Positions 34,436 through 42,806 of a DNA stretch of 55,429 bases are shown here, piece by piece. A program made the translations under genes and the position numbers. A model generated the notes under the pieces. That model had not been told where the DNA came from. It saw only the letters and a list, made by a program, of their open reading frames with translations, and made no database searches. This DNA is from JAIRTY01 sp050257395. GTDB taxonomy: Bacteria > Actinomycetota > Actinomycetes > Streptosporangiales > Streptosporangiaceae. The stretch lies in NCBI GenBank assembly GCA_050257395.1, contig JBLMWU010000215.1, positions 1 to 55,429 of the forward strand, in the 5' to 3' direction. Every line of letters starts with the position of its first letter. Within the stretch, counting starts at the first letter, position 1.

Positions 34436-35956
34436 TCAGGCCTTGGCCTGCATGCCCTCCCGTGCGGGGTTGGCCTGCGCCGCGGCCTTCGGGTCCTGCT
34501 CGCCCTGCCTGGCGCGGACCTCGTGCTCGATCCGGTCGCCGAGCTCCTTGTCCACGTTGCGCCAGTACTGGAAGGCGCGCAGCAGCACCGGCTCGCTCAC
34601 CCCGTTGAGCAGGTGCCCGGTCACGTTGCTGACCAGCCGGTCCCGGGCCGCGTCGTCGAGCACCTCGCGGACCATGGTGCCGGCCTGGCCCCAGTCGCCG
34701 TCGTCCGCGCGCAGCGTGTACGCGGAGCGCACCAGGTCCCCGTCGGAGTGCCAGTAGTCCGGGCGGTACCGCTCGGTGTCGGCCTTCGGGCCGCCCTTGG
34801 AGTTCGGCGCGTACACCGGGTCGGCGGCGTTGACGACCCGCATGGCACCGTCCTTGCTGTAGCTGTGCACCGGCACGACGGGCCGGTTCACCGGGATCTG
34901 CTTGTAGTTCACGCCGAGCCGGGCCCGGTGCGCGTCGGCGTAGGCGAACCCGCGCGCCAGCAGCATCTTGTCCGGGCTCAGCGCGATGCCGGGCACCAGG
35001 TTGTTCGGCTCGAACGCCGCCTGCTCCATCTCGGTGTGGTAGTCGGACAGGTTGCGGTCCAGGACCAGCCGGCCGACCTCGATGAGCGGGTAGTCGCTGT
35101 GCGGCCACACCTTGGTCAGGTCGAACGGGTTGAACCGGTAGGTCTTCGCGTCCTCGAACGGCATGATCTGCATCTTGAGCGTCCAGCTCGGGTAGTCCCC
35201 GCGCTCGATCGCCTCGTACAGGTCGCGCTGGTGGTAGTCAGTGTCCGCCGAGGCCATCTGGTCGGCCTCGTCCTGGGTGAAGAACTCGATGCCCTGGTCG
35301 GTCTTGAAGTGGTACTTGACCCAGAACTTCTCGCCGGCGGCGTTGATCCACAGGTAGGTGTGGGAACCGTAGCCGTTCATGTGCCGCCAGGTCCGCGGGA
35401 TCCCCCGGTCACCCATCAGCCAGGTGACCTGGTGGGCCGACTCGGGGGAGAGGGTCCAGAAGTCCCACTGCATGTCGTGGTCGCGCAGGTTGTTGTCGGC
35501 GCGGCGCTTCTGCGAGCGGATGAAGTGCTGGAACTTCATCGGATCGCGAACGAAGAACACCGGGGTGTTGTTGCCGACCATGTCGTAGTTGCCTTCGGAC
35601 GTGTAGAACTTCAGCGCGAAGCCGCGCGGGTCACGCCAGGTGTCCGGGCTGCCCCGCTCGCCCGCGACCGTGGAGAACCGGATCAGCGTGCCGGTCCGCG
35701 TGCCGGGCTGGAACACCGCCGCCTTGGTGTAGGCGCTGACGTCGTTCGTCACCTCGAAGTGGCCGAAAGCGCCGCCGCCCTTGGCGTGCGGCTGGCGCTC
35801 CGGGATCCGCTCGCGGTTGAAGTTGGCCATCTGCTCGATCAGGTAGTGGTCCTGCAGCAGGACGGGACCATCCGGGCCGACGGTCAGCGAATGCTCGTCG
35901 CTTTCGACCGGGATGCCGGCATCGGTGGTCGTCGCCGGGTGCTGGTTCTCTGTCAC
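34436..35956 (-). CDS. katA: Heme catalase (small-subunit, clade 3 type)
   Basis: A 506-residue catalase. The catalytic His57 lies in RQPHAKGGGAFGHF and the catalytic Asn130 in VGNNTPVFFVRD. The proximal Tyr is in ARGFAYADAHRARLG at about residue 340. Length and lack of the C-terminal flavodoxin-like domain put it in the small-subunit group. It destroys hydrogen peroxide in the cytoplasm. GAGGGGGCAGAG precedes the GTG start at 35956. The upstream region holds an inverted repeat (36039-36070) that may bind a peroxide regulator; no fur/perR-type gene is adjacent. Confidence 0.95.
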   Translation of the reverse strand: MTENQHPATTTDAGIPVESDEHSLTVGPDGPVLLQDHYLIEQMANFNRERIPERQPHAKGGGAFGHFEVTNDVSAYTKAAVFQPGTRTGTLIRFSTVAGERGSPDTWRDPRGFALKFYTSEGNYDMVGNNTPVFFVRDPMKFQHFIRSQKRRADNNLRDHDMQWDFWTLSPESAHQVTWLMGDRGIPRTWRHMNGYGSHTYLWINAAGEKFWVKYHFKTDQGIEFFTQDEADQMASADTDYHQRDLYEAIERGDYPSWTLKMQIMPFEDAKTYRFNPFDLTKVWPHSDYPLIEVGRLVLDRNLSDYHTEMEQAAFEPNNLVPGIALSPDKMLLARGFAYADAHRARLGVNYKQIPVNRPVVPVHSYSKDGAMRVVNAADPVYAPNSKGGPKADTERYRPDYWHSDGDLVRSAYTLRADDGDWGQAGTMVREVLDDAARDRLVSNVTGHLLNGVSEPVLLRAFQYWRNVDKELGDRIEHEVRARQGEQDPKAAAQANPAREGMQAKA

Positions 35957-36038
35957 CGCTCTGCCCCCTCGTCGTCGCGCTGCTCTCTGTCGCTGCGGGC
36001 TTCAGCTCCCCATAACCCAATCCACGCTGCCATCACGT

Positions 36039-36070
36039 CTGGAGTCAGTCAAACTTTGGCAACACTCCAG
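36039..36070. promoter_or_regulatory. Inverted repeat between divergent catalase and DUF1905 genes
   Basis: CTGGAGT (36039-36045) and ACTCCAG (36064-36070) are perfect 7-bp arms with an 18-bp AT-richer spacer, 83 bp upstream of the catalase start. The arm spacing suits a dimeric regulator or two half sites. It does not match the PerR box. Confidence 0.4.
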
Positions 36071-36147
36071 TTCGGCTGTCGGCGATGAGCGGCGCGGCCG
36101 CCGCTCGTCTACCGGGCGACAGTGACCGCCTGATAGGGGAATCACCG

Positions 36148-36615
36148 ATGACAGCGCAGCCTGCGAGCGTCACGTTCGACACCACCGTCACCGCCACCGG
36201 CAACAACACCGGCATCGTGGTGCCGGCCGAGGTCATCGGCAGCCTCGGGGCCGGGAAGCGGCCGCCCGTGCTGGTCAGCGTCAACGGCTACGAGTACCGC
36301 AACACCGTCGGCGTGATGGGCGGAGAGCACATGATCAGCATCAGCGCCGCCATCCGCAAGGCCACCGGCCTGGCGGGCGGGGACCCGATCCAGGTGACGC
36401 TGACCCTGGCGGACACCCCGCAGGAGGTGAACGTCCCGGACGACTTCGCCGCCGCGCTCGCCGCGGATGAGCGGGCGGGGGCGTTCTTCGCCGCGCTGTC
36501 CAACAGCATGCAGCGCTACCACGTTGGCAACATCACCGCCGCCAAGAGCGCTGACACCCGGCAGCGGCGTATCAACAAGGCCATCGCCCTCTTCCGCGAC
36601 GGCAAGCAGCGGTGA
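36148..36615 (+). CDS. YdeI/OmpD-associated family protein with DUF1905 domain
   Basis: A 155-residue protein. The DUF1905 domain covers about residues 5-95, with VTFDTTVTATGNNTGIVVPA and RPPVLVSVNGYEYRNTVGVMGG in pieces. The YdeI/OmpD-associated C-terminal helices end with TRQRRINKAIALFRDGK. The biochemical role is unknown. TAGGGGA lies before ATG 36148. The stop overlaps the GTG of the next gene (GTGA), so the two are coupled. Confidence 0.85.
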   Translation: MTAQPASVTFDTTVTATGNNTGIVVPAEVIGSLGAGKRPPVLVSVNGYEYRNTVGVMGGEHMISISAAIRKATGLAGGDPIQVTLTLADTPQEVNVPDDFAAALAADERAGAFFAALSNSMQRYHVGNITAAKSADTRQRRINKAIALFRDGKQR

Positions 36616-37259
36616 CCGCCCAAGGGACAGAGTGCGCCGGTTTCCTCGGCGGCGCCGCCGCTGCCGCGCACCTTCTCGCCGAGCCGGCGGTCGCCGGCTC
36701 GTGGGACCAGCCGAGCGCGCTGCCCGAGTTTCCGGTCAGCGGGCTGGCCGGGCACCTGGCGCGGCAGGTCCTCATGGTCCCGGTGCTGCTGGCGGGCGGC
36801 GCACCGGCCGGGGAACCCGTCTCCGTGCTGGAGCACTACGCGCGCGTTCCGTGGGCGGGCGCCGGGCTCGACCATGAGGTGAATGCCGCCGTCCGCCGCA
36901 GCGGCCAGGAGGCGGCGGCCTGCGGCCCGGCGGAGCTCGCCAGCCGCACCGGGGAAGCGGTCACGCAGCTTCGCCGCAGCCTGCCGGCCGAGCCCGCTGA
37001 CCGGCTGCTTCCCGTACCGGGCGGGACCTGGCTGCTGGCCCTGCCCGGCTTCCTGCTGACCCGGCTGGTGGAGATCGTGGTGCACGCCGACGACCTGGCC
37101 GTCAGCGCGGGCATCCTGGGGCCGCCCATGCCCCCGGAAGCCACCGACGCGGTGCTGGTGCTGCTGACCCGGCTGGCCGCGCGCCGGCACGGCCCGGCTG
37201 CGGTCCTGCGGGCCCTGTGCCGGGCCGAGCGCGCGCCCGCCACCATCGCCGCCTTCTGA
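36612..37259 (+). CDS. DinB/maleylpyruvate isomerase-like mycothiol-dependent family protein
   Basis: A 215-residue, helical protein. The N-terminal part has WDQPSALPEFPVSGLAGHLARQ, where the His belongs to the metal site. Later VEIVVHADDLAVS supplies the second His, as in mycothiol-dependent maleylpyruvate isomerases (DinB-like four-helix bundle). These proteins catalyse thiol transfer or isomerisation with mycothiol, the main thiol of actinobacteria. The substrate is unknown. It is translationally coupled to the DUF1905 gene. Confidence 0.8.
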   Translation: MTAQGTECAGFLGGAAAAAHLLAEPAVAGSWDQPSALPEFPVSGLAGHLARQVLMVPVLLAGGAPAGEPVSVLEHYARVPWAGAGLDHEVNAAVRRSGQEAAACGPAELASRTGEAVTQLRRSLPAEPADRLLPVPGGTWLLALPGFLLTRLVEIVVHADDLAVSAGILGPPMPPEATDAVLVLLTRLAARRHGPAAVLRALCRAERAPATIAAF

Positions 37260-37307
37260 GCCGGGCCAGGTCACCTCAGTATCGGCGCATCACCACCCGG
37301 CACATCA

Positions 37308-37661
37308 TCACTGGCCGGGCGGCCGGTGCTTCTTCGGCAGCTTGCTGACCACGGCCTGGTAGGAGGCGTCGACGGCTTCCAGGAGCTCATCGTCGGGAAT
37401 CGCCCCGCCGATGCGCAGGCTGTTCCAGCCCGAGCGGCCGATGTAGGGCATCACCGAGGCGTCATCCGGGTACCGCGCCAGCCATTCGTCGGCCACGTCC
37501 CGGCCCGGCCCGCACTTGAGGCCGACCGCGCCGGACGGGCCGCCGCCCAGGAAAGCGAAGATCTTCGGGCCGACCTTCGCCACCACGTCGCCCTCCCACG
37601 GCTCGTCCTGCCACGCGCCGGGCTTGCCCAGGCAGTACGCGAGCAGTTCCTGCCAGGTCAT
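37308..37661 (-). CDS. MmcQ/YjbR family protein
   Basis: A 117-residue protein with the CyaY-like MmcQ/YjbR fold. It shows LLAYCLGKPGAWQDEPWEGD at the start, KIFAFLGG in the middle, and the end motif GWNSLRIGGAIPDDELLEAVDAS in pieces. Members are small DNA-binding-like or uncharacterised proteins. It is a single gene, convergent with the MDMPI-like gene 48 bp away. Confidence 0.87.
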   Translation of the reverse strand: MTWQELLAYCLGKPGAWQDEPWEGDVVAKVGPKIFAFLGGGPSGAVGLKCGPGRDVADEWLARYPDDASVMPYIGRSGWNSLRIGGAIPDDELLEAVDASYQAVVSKLPKKHRPPGQ

Positions 37662-37851
37662 CGCCGCCCCCTTCGTGTCCGCCCATGATTATCCGGTCAT
37701 GACCAGGCTGAATTGAATTCGCGGGTCATTTGCCTCTGCTGGCCCGTGCTGGCGAATTGCCGGGCGGAGCAGTGACCATCAGATCCGCGGTCCTGACCTG
37801 GGCCGGGTGATATTGTCCGGCAGTGAAGGCGGCCGCCCGCCGTCCCGGTGA

Positions 37852-38547
37852 ATGGAGGGCCGCATCGCCGGCAGTGCCCAGGCGGAGCAGGGTGCCCTGG
37901 AGATCATCCGGGCCGGCACCAGCCTGGGCCGTGTCCCGCTGGTGCCCGAGGTGCGGCTGCATCTGGCCACCGAGCCCATCGGCCTGTGGCAGCAGCTGGA
38001 ACTGGCGGCTGGCCGCACCGGCATGGACCCGCCGTTCTGGGGGTTCGCCTGGGCGGGCGGGCAGGCGCTGGCCCGTTACGTGCTCGATCACCCGGAGACG
38101 GTCGCAGGCCGTCAGGTGATCGACGTGGCTTCGGGCTGCGGGCTGGCGGCGATCGCGGCGGCCATGGCCGGGGCGGCCGCGGTGACCGCCTATGACATCG
38201 ACCCGCTGGCCGCCGCCGCGGTCACCCTCAACTCCGCCGCCAATGCCGTCACCGTGCACGCCGCCTGCGACGACATCCTGGACCAGGGCAGCCTCCCGGC
38301 CCCCGGCACCGGCGTGGTGCTGATCGCCGACGCCTTCTACCAGCGCGAGCTGGCCGCCAGGATGATCCGCTTCGCGCAGCGGAGCCAGGCCCGCGGGGCG
38401 GCTGTCCTCGTCGGCGACTTCGGCAGGGCCTACCTGCCGCGTGACCGCCTGCGGCCGCTGGCCACCTACGACGTCCCCGGCCTGGGCGAGCTGGAGAGCA
38501 GCGACGTCAAGCGCACCACCGTCTGGGGACTGGCCGGCCCGGGCTGA
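37852..38547 (+). CDS. Class I SAM methyltransferase, ETFB-lysine methyltransferase-like
   Basis: A 231-residue enzyme. After an N-terminal VPLVPEVRLHLATEP it has PPFWGFAWAGGQALARYVLD, typical of the METTL20/ETF-beta methyltransferase group. SAM motif I is VIDVASGCGLAAIAAAM. The acidic ribose-binding residue is in AYDIDPLA. The DxFY motif is IADAFYQ. It likely methylates a lysine on a protein, perhaps ETF. The start at ATG 37852 has weak ribosome binding. Confidence 0.82.
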   Translation: MEGRIAGSAQAEQGALEIIRAGTSLGRVPLVPEVRLHLATEPIGLWQQLELAAGRTGMDPPFWGFAWAGGQALARYVLDHPETVAGRQVIDVASGCGLAAIAAAMAGAAAVTAYDIDPLAAAAVTLNSAANAVTVHAACDDILDQGSLPAPGTGVVLIADAFYQRELAARMIRFAQRSQARGAAVLVGDFGRAYLPRDRLRPLATYDVPGLGELESSDVKRTTVWGLAGPG

Positions 38548-38615
38548 TGCCCGGCCCGGCCAGGGTCACAGCGGGGAGCCCGCCCGGTGCCGCCGCAGAC
38601 CGGCGGTGACCGGCG

Positions 38616-39011
38616 TCAGCCGGCCATGGCCGCGGTGAGGCGGTCCCGTTCGGCGCCGGTGAAGGGGACCGGTTTGCGGGCGCCGGGGTCCCAGCGGACC
38701 GTGACGACGCGGGCAGCAGCCGCCAGCTGGCCCTCGGCGGTGAGGATCGTCTCGCGGGTCGTGAGGCTGGTCGTGCCGAGCCGCTCCGGCTCGATCCGCA
38801 CGGCCACCCACGGGTCGGTGTGGCGGACCTCCGCCCGCAGGTCGATTTCGATCCGGGCGACCACGTAGAGCGGCTCGCTGCCCAGCGCCGTCTCGAAGAA
38901 CGCGTCCCTGCCCTCCTCCAGGTAGGTCAGGAACACCGCGTGGTTGACGTGGCCGAGGGCGTCCGAATCACGCCAGCGGACCTGGACCCGGTGCTCGAAC
39001 ACGGTGCTCAT
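38616..39011 (-). CDS. Acyl-CoA thioesterase (4HBT / YbgC-like)
   Basis: A 131-residue hot-dog-fold protein. The catalytic Asp lies in VRWRDSDALGHVNHAVFLTY, followed by the LEEGRDAFF helix. This order (D-x-D-x-x-G-H-V-N) matches 4-hydroxybenzoyl-CoA thioesterase-like enzymes. It hydrolyses acyl-CoA; the chain length is unknown. It lies 51 bp downstream of the nitroreductase on the same strand and may be in one transcript. Confidence 0.9.
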   Translation of the reverse strand: MSTVFEHRVQVRWRDSDALGHVNHAVFLTYLEEGRDAFFETALGSEPLYVVARIEIDLRAEVRHTDPWVAVRIEPERLGTTSLTTRETILTAEGQLAAAARVVTVRWDPGARKPVPFTGAERDRLTAAMAG

Positions 39012-39062
39012 GGTGCTGCCTTCGGGCTGGTGACGGCGGGCTGGACGGCGGTGCCGGCGGGC

Positions 39063-39719
39063 TCAGCCGCGGCTGCGGTTCGTTCCCCATCGGTTCCAGT
39101 GCACGACCTCCTGCACGGGCCGGCGCTGCGGCTGCTTCCAGCGGCCGCGTTCCGGGTAGCCGAGCGGGAGCAGGCCCATGGTCAGCGCGTCGTCCGGCAG
39201 GCCGAGCAGTTCCCGCACCTCGTCTTCGTGCCCGGCGTACAGGGTCGTCAGCGTGGTCCCCAGGCCGAAGGCACGGGCGGCCAGGATCAGCTGCTGCACC
39301 GCCCCGTAGATGGAACTGCCCAGCCGGGGGCTGGTGACACCGGCCGCGTTCCGCAGCACCGGGAAGATCCACACCGGCGCTTCGGCGATGTGCTGCGCCA
39401 GGTGCTCGGCGGCCAGGTAGGTGGGCCGGCTCAGCCCGTCCTGGCCGGCCGGCGCCGCCAGGATCTGGTCCCGCCGGTGCCCGTAGGCCCGCTCCCAGCC
39501 CTCCCGGTACCACCGCGCCACCCGCTGCTTGATCGCGTCGTCGGTGACGACGACCCACCCCCAGCCCTGCACGTTGCCGCCGGACGGGCCGCGGATGGCC
39601 GCGTCGAGGATGGCCCAGACCACCTCCTCGGGGACCGGCTCGGACGACAGGTAGCGGCGGGCCGGGGTGGAGTGCAGCGCGTCGAGGACGGGCAGGGGCT
39701 CGGCTTCGGGTGCGGGCAC
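39063..39719 (-). CDS. Nitroreductase family protein
   Basis: A 218-residue FMN-dependent nitroreductase from GTG 39719. FMN contacts are expected in STPARRYLSSEPVP and RGPSGGNVQGWGWVVVTD. The helix pair SSIYGAVQQLILAARAFGLG and the late GLLPLGYPERGRW are typical. It reduces nitro or other electrophilic compounds with NAD(P)H. Three 17-bp repeats upstream (39755-39805) may control it. Confidence 0.9.
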   Translation of the reverse strand: MPAPEAEPLPVLDALHSTPARRYLSSEPVPEEVVWAILDAAIRGPSGGNVQGWGWVVVTDDAIKQRVARWYREGWERAYGHRRDQILAAPAGQDGLSRPTYLAAEHLAQHIAEAPVWIFPVLRNAAGVTSPRLGSSIYGAVQQLILAARAFGLGTTLTTLYAGHEDEVRELLGLPDDALTMGLLPLGYPERGRWKQPQRRPVQEVVHWNRWGTNRSRG

Positions 39720-39754
39720 GGCGGATCGCCTTTCATGGTGATGAACGGGCTGGC

Positions 39755-39805
39755 GCCCAGTGTGACAGGCGGCCCAGTGTGACAGGCGGCCCAGTGTGAC
39801 AGGCG
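39755..39805. repeat. Three perfect 17-bp direct repeats upstream of the nitroreductase gene
   Basis: GCCCAGTGTGACAGGCG is repeated three times without interruption, ending 36 bp from the start codon. Each copy holds a TGTGACA word. The phasing is less than two helical turns. Confidence 0.9.
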
Positions 39806-39841
39806 GCCCGGAGGTGCAGGCGGCTGAGCGGCGCGCCCGGG

Positions 39842-40336
39842 TCAGCCGGTGGTCTGGCAGAGCCGCTCGGTGAGGACGTGCACCTTCTCGGTGAGCTCGT
39901 GGATCTGCTGCGTGAGGTCGGTGTTCGTCTGCAGCAGGTGGTCGATCTTCTGGGTCTCCTCGTAGTGGTGCTGGGCGAGCGCCTCGTCGCGGGACGCCGC
40001 CCGGTTCTGGCTCATCATGATGATCGGCGCCTGGAGGCCCGCCAGCGCGGACAGCAGCAGGTTCAGCGCGATGAACGGGTACGGGTCGAACGCGCCCGCG
40101 CCGATGAGGCCCCCGAGAAACAGGGTGTTCAGCACCATCCAGCCCAGGATGATGCCGAGGAAGATGAAGATGAACGGCCACGACCCGCCGAAGTTGGCGA
40201 TGTTGTCGGCCACCCGCTCGCCAAGGGTCCGGCTGTCGTGCGCCTGCTGCAGGGCCGGGTGCGCGTGATCGTGCGCGTGCCGCCAGGGGAACCACGAGCT
40301 GTGGGTCTTCACTGCCGTTGCCTGCGAAGCGTTCAT
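39842..40336 (-). CDS. DUF1003 membrane protein
   Basis: A 164-residue protein. After RVADNIANFGGSWPFIFIFL come two membrane helices, IFLGIILGWMVLNTLF and FIALNLLLSALAGLQAPIIMM (in part), then MMSQNRAASRDEAL and a coiled-coil tail. This is the DUF1003 family, sometimes called CBL-interacting or Na-related by distant likeness; its role is unknown. The ATG is at 40336. A longer open frame upstream is noncoding. Confidence 0.9.
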   Translation of the reverse strand: MNASQATAVKTHSSWFPWRHAHDHAHPALQQAHDSRTLGERVADNIANFGGSWPFIFIFLGIILGWMVLNTLFLGGLIGAGAFDPYPFIALNLLLSALAGLQAPIIMMSQNRAASRDEALAQHHYEETQKIDHLLQTNTDLTQQIHELTEKVHVLTERLCQTTG

Positions 40337-40760
40337 GACGGGTTCAGCCTTCTTTCCTGCGGGGTGCTGGTGCCACCGCAGGCGTTCGCGCGGGCGGATC
40401 CGGCGCGCCCGACCGGGCGGACATCTCTTTTGTCCCGCATTATGCGGGTCAGCCCGGGATGCCCACAGGGGATTCCGCGGCGGGTCAGGCGCCTTTACCG
40501 GAGTGAGATCATTTCCGGTGCGCGGGCCGGCGGCCCGCGAAACGTAGGGTTTTCCCCGATTCGGCGGCCCGGCCCCCGCGCCTAGCGTCTGCGAGGGGCC
40601 CGGCCGCGGCCCGCGCCGCGAGCGAGCGGGGCGGCTTGCCGGCAGGCCGGCCCGCAGCACCCACCACATCCCGCACCGCGGCGGGGGACCGGCGGCCCGG
40701 GCACACAGCGGCTCCGGTGACGGCGGCCAGGCGCTGAGCGCGGTGCCGAGAGGAGCGATC
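40337..40760. other. Divergent intergenic region (424 bp)
   Basis: It lies between the DUF1003 gene and the first lipoprotein gene. It contains a hairpin CCCGCA-TTA-TGCGGG (40434-40448) and a stronger one CGCGGGCC-GGC-GGCCCGCG (40521-40539). The latter is followed by the most AT-rich part, GGGTTTTCCCCGATT. Promoters for both genes probably lie here. No coding frame or RNA gene is convincing. Confidence 0.5.
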
Positions 40761-41366
40761 ATGAACGGCAGGAACCGGACCGCTGACCCTCGCTGGCTCG
40801 CCCTGGGGGTGGCGGCCGCCAGCGCGCTCGCGGTGGCCCTCACCGGCTGCGGCGGCAGCAGCGTCACGGGTACCGCATCATCGTCCGCCCCGGCTGCGCC
40901 AGCCACGGCCGCGGCCGCGAGCAGCGCCCCGGCCGCCAGCGCGGCTTCCGGCGGCGGATCAGCGGGCGGCGCCCTCGATCCCTGCCAGGTGATCACCGTC
41001 GCCGAGGCATCACAGCTGGTGGGCCAGACCCTCAAGCAGGCATCGAACAGCATGCTGACCTGTGTGTACACCGCGGGCGGCTCGCTGGTGACGGTCACTG
41101 TCCGGCGGATGCCGGGGTCGTCGCTGTCCCTGGCGCAGGAGTATTACGACAAGGCAGTGAACCAGTTCGGCTCCGAGCCGGGTGTGGTGCTCACCCATCC
41201 CGGGGTCGGGGACAGGTCGCTGGGCGGCTCGCTCAATCAGGGTGGCCTCAGCATGAGCGTGCTCGCCTTCCTCAAGGGCGCCGTGTACGTGGGCATCGTG
41301 GCGAAGCCCGGACCTGGCGCCGCCGCCATGAAGTCGATCGCGATGACGGCGCTCGGGCGGGTGTGA
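40761..41366 (+). CDS. Secreted lipoprotein, DUF3558-like (copy 1)
   Basis: A 201-residue lipoprotein from ATG 40761 with GAGAGGAGCGATC upstream. The signal peptide ends in the lipobox ALTGC with Cys30. An Ala/Ser-rich tether follows to about residue 74. The mature domain begins LDPCQVITVAEASQLVG, has a second Cys in MLTCVYT and ends KSIAMTALGRV. The DPC...C pattern resembles DUF3558-type actinobacterial lipoproteins, in which the two Cys pair. The role at the outer face of the membrane is unknown. A paralogue follows directly. Confidence 0.85.
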   Translation: MNGRNRTADPRWLALGVAAASALAVALTGCGGSSVTGTASSSAPAAPATAAAASSAPAASAASGGGSAGGALDPCQVITVAEASQLVGQTLKQASNSMLTCVYTAGGSLVTVTVRRMPGSSLSLAQEYYDKAVNQFGSEPGVVLTHPGVGDRSLGGSLNQGGLSMSVLAFLKGAVYVGIVAKPGPGAAAMKSIAMTALGRV

Positions 41367-41367
41367 C

Positions 41368-41385
41368 CCGCCGCGGCTGCGGCGG
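41368..41385 (+). terminator. GC-rich hairpin after lipoprotein 1
   Basis: CCGCCGC-GGCT-GCGGCGG has a perfect 7-bp stem with a 4-nt loop, beginning two bases after the stop codon. There is no T-tract, as is common in actinobacteria. Confidence 0.6.
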
Positions 41386-41478
41386 CCCGATTCGCCAGCG
41401 GCGGCGGCCTCCGGTGACTACAGTGTGTGCTCGATCATTCACTGAATGTGCTGGATCAGTGCTGAGAGAGGAGCGATC

Positions 41479-42033
41479 ATGCACGGCAGGACCCGGACCG
41501 GTCACACCCGCTGGCCCGCGCTGGGGGTGGCCGCTGGCAGCGCGCTGGCGGTGGCTCTCACCGGGTGCAGCGGCGCGAGCAGCGTCGCCAGCACCGGTTC
41601 GCCGGCGCGGGGTGCGTCCGCGGCCGCCGGCGCGCAGGGCGGCAACTCCGACCCGTGCCAGGCGGTCACCGCGGCGCAAGCCTCGCATCTGGTGGGCAAG
41701 ACCCTCAAGAAGGTCTCGGACGCCAAGTGGACCTGCACCTACACCGCCCGCGGCGCGCTGGTGGCGGTGACGGTCCGGCGGCTGCCTGATCCGGGGCGGT
41801 CCCAGGCCTACTTCCAGCGGGCGGTGAGCGAGTTCAGCAACGCGCAGGGCGTGGTCATCAGCCACCCCGGCATCGGCGACAAGTCGCTGGGCGGCTCGAT
41901 CAGCCTGGGCGGTTACAAGATGAGCGTGATCGTCTTTCTCAAGGGCGCCACCTACGTGGCGATCCAGGTCAACCCCAATCCGGGCACGGCCGCGATGAAG
42001 TCGCTGGCGGCGGCCGCGCTCAAGCGGGTGTGA
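41479..42033 (+). CDS. Secreted lipoprotein, DUF3558-like (copy 2)
   Basis: A 184-residue paralogue of the preceding lipoprotein. It shares the identical ribosome-binding context (GAGAGGAGCGATC), the signal peptide ending ALTGC, and the domain start SDPCQAVTAAQASHLVG. Other shared parts are VTVRRLPD, SHPGIGDKSLGGS and the end AAMKSLAAAALKRV. Its tether is about 15 residues shorter. The pair arose by tandem duplication. Only the first copy is followed by its own terminator before a new promoter, so the two are probably expressed separately. Confidence 0.86.
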   Translation: MHGRTRTGHTRWPALGVAAGSALAVALTGCSGASSVASTGSPARGASAAAGAQGGNSDPCQAVTAAQASHLVGKTLKKVSDAKWTCTYTARGALVAVTVRRLPDPGRSQAYFQRAVSEFSNAQGVVISHPGIGDKSLGGSISLGGYKMSVIVFLKGATYVAIQVNPNPGTAAMKSLAAAALKRV

Positions 42034-42059
42034 GCCGCCCGCCGTGGGCGGCGGGCGGC
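42034..42059 (+). terminator. Strong hairpin after lipoprotein 2
   Basis: GCCGCCCGCCG and CGGCGGGCGGC form a perfect 11-bp stem with loop TGGG, beginning immediately after the stop codon. Confidence 0.7.
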
Positions 42060-42138
42060 CGGGGCTGACGCGGTCACGGCCGGCAGTGGGGGGATGATGC
42101 GCCCGGATCCGTTCGGGTTTGGGCGGAGAGGAGCTTCA

Positions 42139-42804
42139 ATGAGTCAATCGTTCTTCCCACCCGGCCCGCCTGGCGCGCACAATGGTCCGGTGAACGGTGG
42201 GCAGGCAGGCGTGGTGTGCCCGATGTGTGGCAGCGCCGCGGCCGTGCATTCGATCCAGGAACTGGCCGACATGGCCAGGATGGCGCTGGCTGAGCAGGGA
42301 TACCCGGCGCAGCCGCAACAGGGCTGGGCCGGGCAGCCGCAGCCGGGTGCGCCGCAGCAGCCGGGCTGGGCCGCTCAGCCGCAGGCGGGCCCGGTGCCCG
42401 GTTACGCGGGGCAGCCGCGGTCCGGGCCGCTGCCGGGGAACCGGCCGGGTGGCGGGCCGACCCTCTCCAGCGGCTACACCAGGGACCCCCTCGACCAGCT
42501 CGGGGAGGACGTCGCGGGGATGGCCATGGGCGCGGTGGCGGGATTTCTCGGCCGGGCGATCAGCCGCCGGGTGCAGAACGCCACCGGGCAGGGCCTGTCC
42601 GACCTCGTCGCCAAGAACGTCGCGAGGAAGCAGGAGCAGCTGCGCACCGCGATGGTGATCGCGGAGCGGCATCCCGACCTGTGCGCCTGCTGGAACGACC
42701 AGGTGATCTTCGTCGCTGGTGGGCGCCGCACCCTGCCGGTGCCGGACCTCAACACCATCACCGCCGAACAGGCCGACGCGCTCGCTGCGCAGCTGCGCGG
42801 CTGA
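42139..42804 (+). CDS. Uncharacterised protein with CPxCG motif and Gln/Pro-rich linker
   Basis: A 221-residue protein from ATG 42139 with GGAGAGGAGC upstream. The N-terminus has GVVCPMCGSAAAVHSIQEL, half of a zinc ribbon. A Gln/Pro/Gly-rich linker follows (about 55-110). The C-terminal half is helical with RRVQNATGQGLSDLVAKNVA, then PDLCACWNDQVIFVAGG, which could supply the other cysteines. I do not know the family. The stop is 2 bp from the convergent TudS-like gene's stop. Confidence 0.7.
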   Translation: MSQSFFPPGPPGAHNGPVNGGQAGVVCPMCGSAAAVHSIQELADMARMALAEQGYPAQPQQGWAGQPQPGAPQQPGWAAQPQAGPVPGYAGQPRSGPLPGNRPGGGPTLSSGYTRDPLDQLGEDVAGMAMGAVAGFLGRAISRRVQNATGQGLSDLVAKNVARKQEQLRTAMVIAERHPDLCACWNDQVIFVAGGRRTLPVPDLNTITAEQADALAAQLRG

Positions 42805-42806
42805 GT

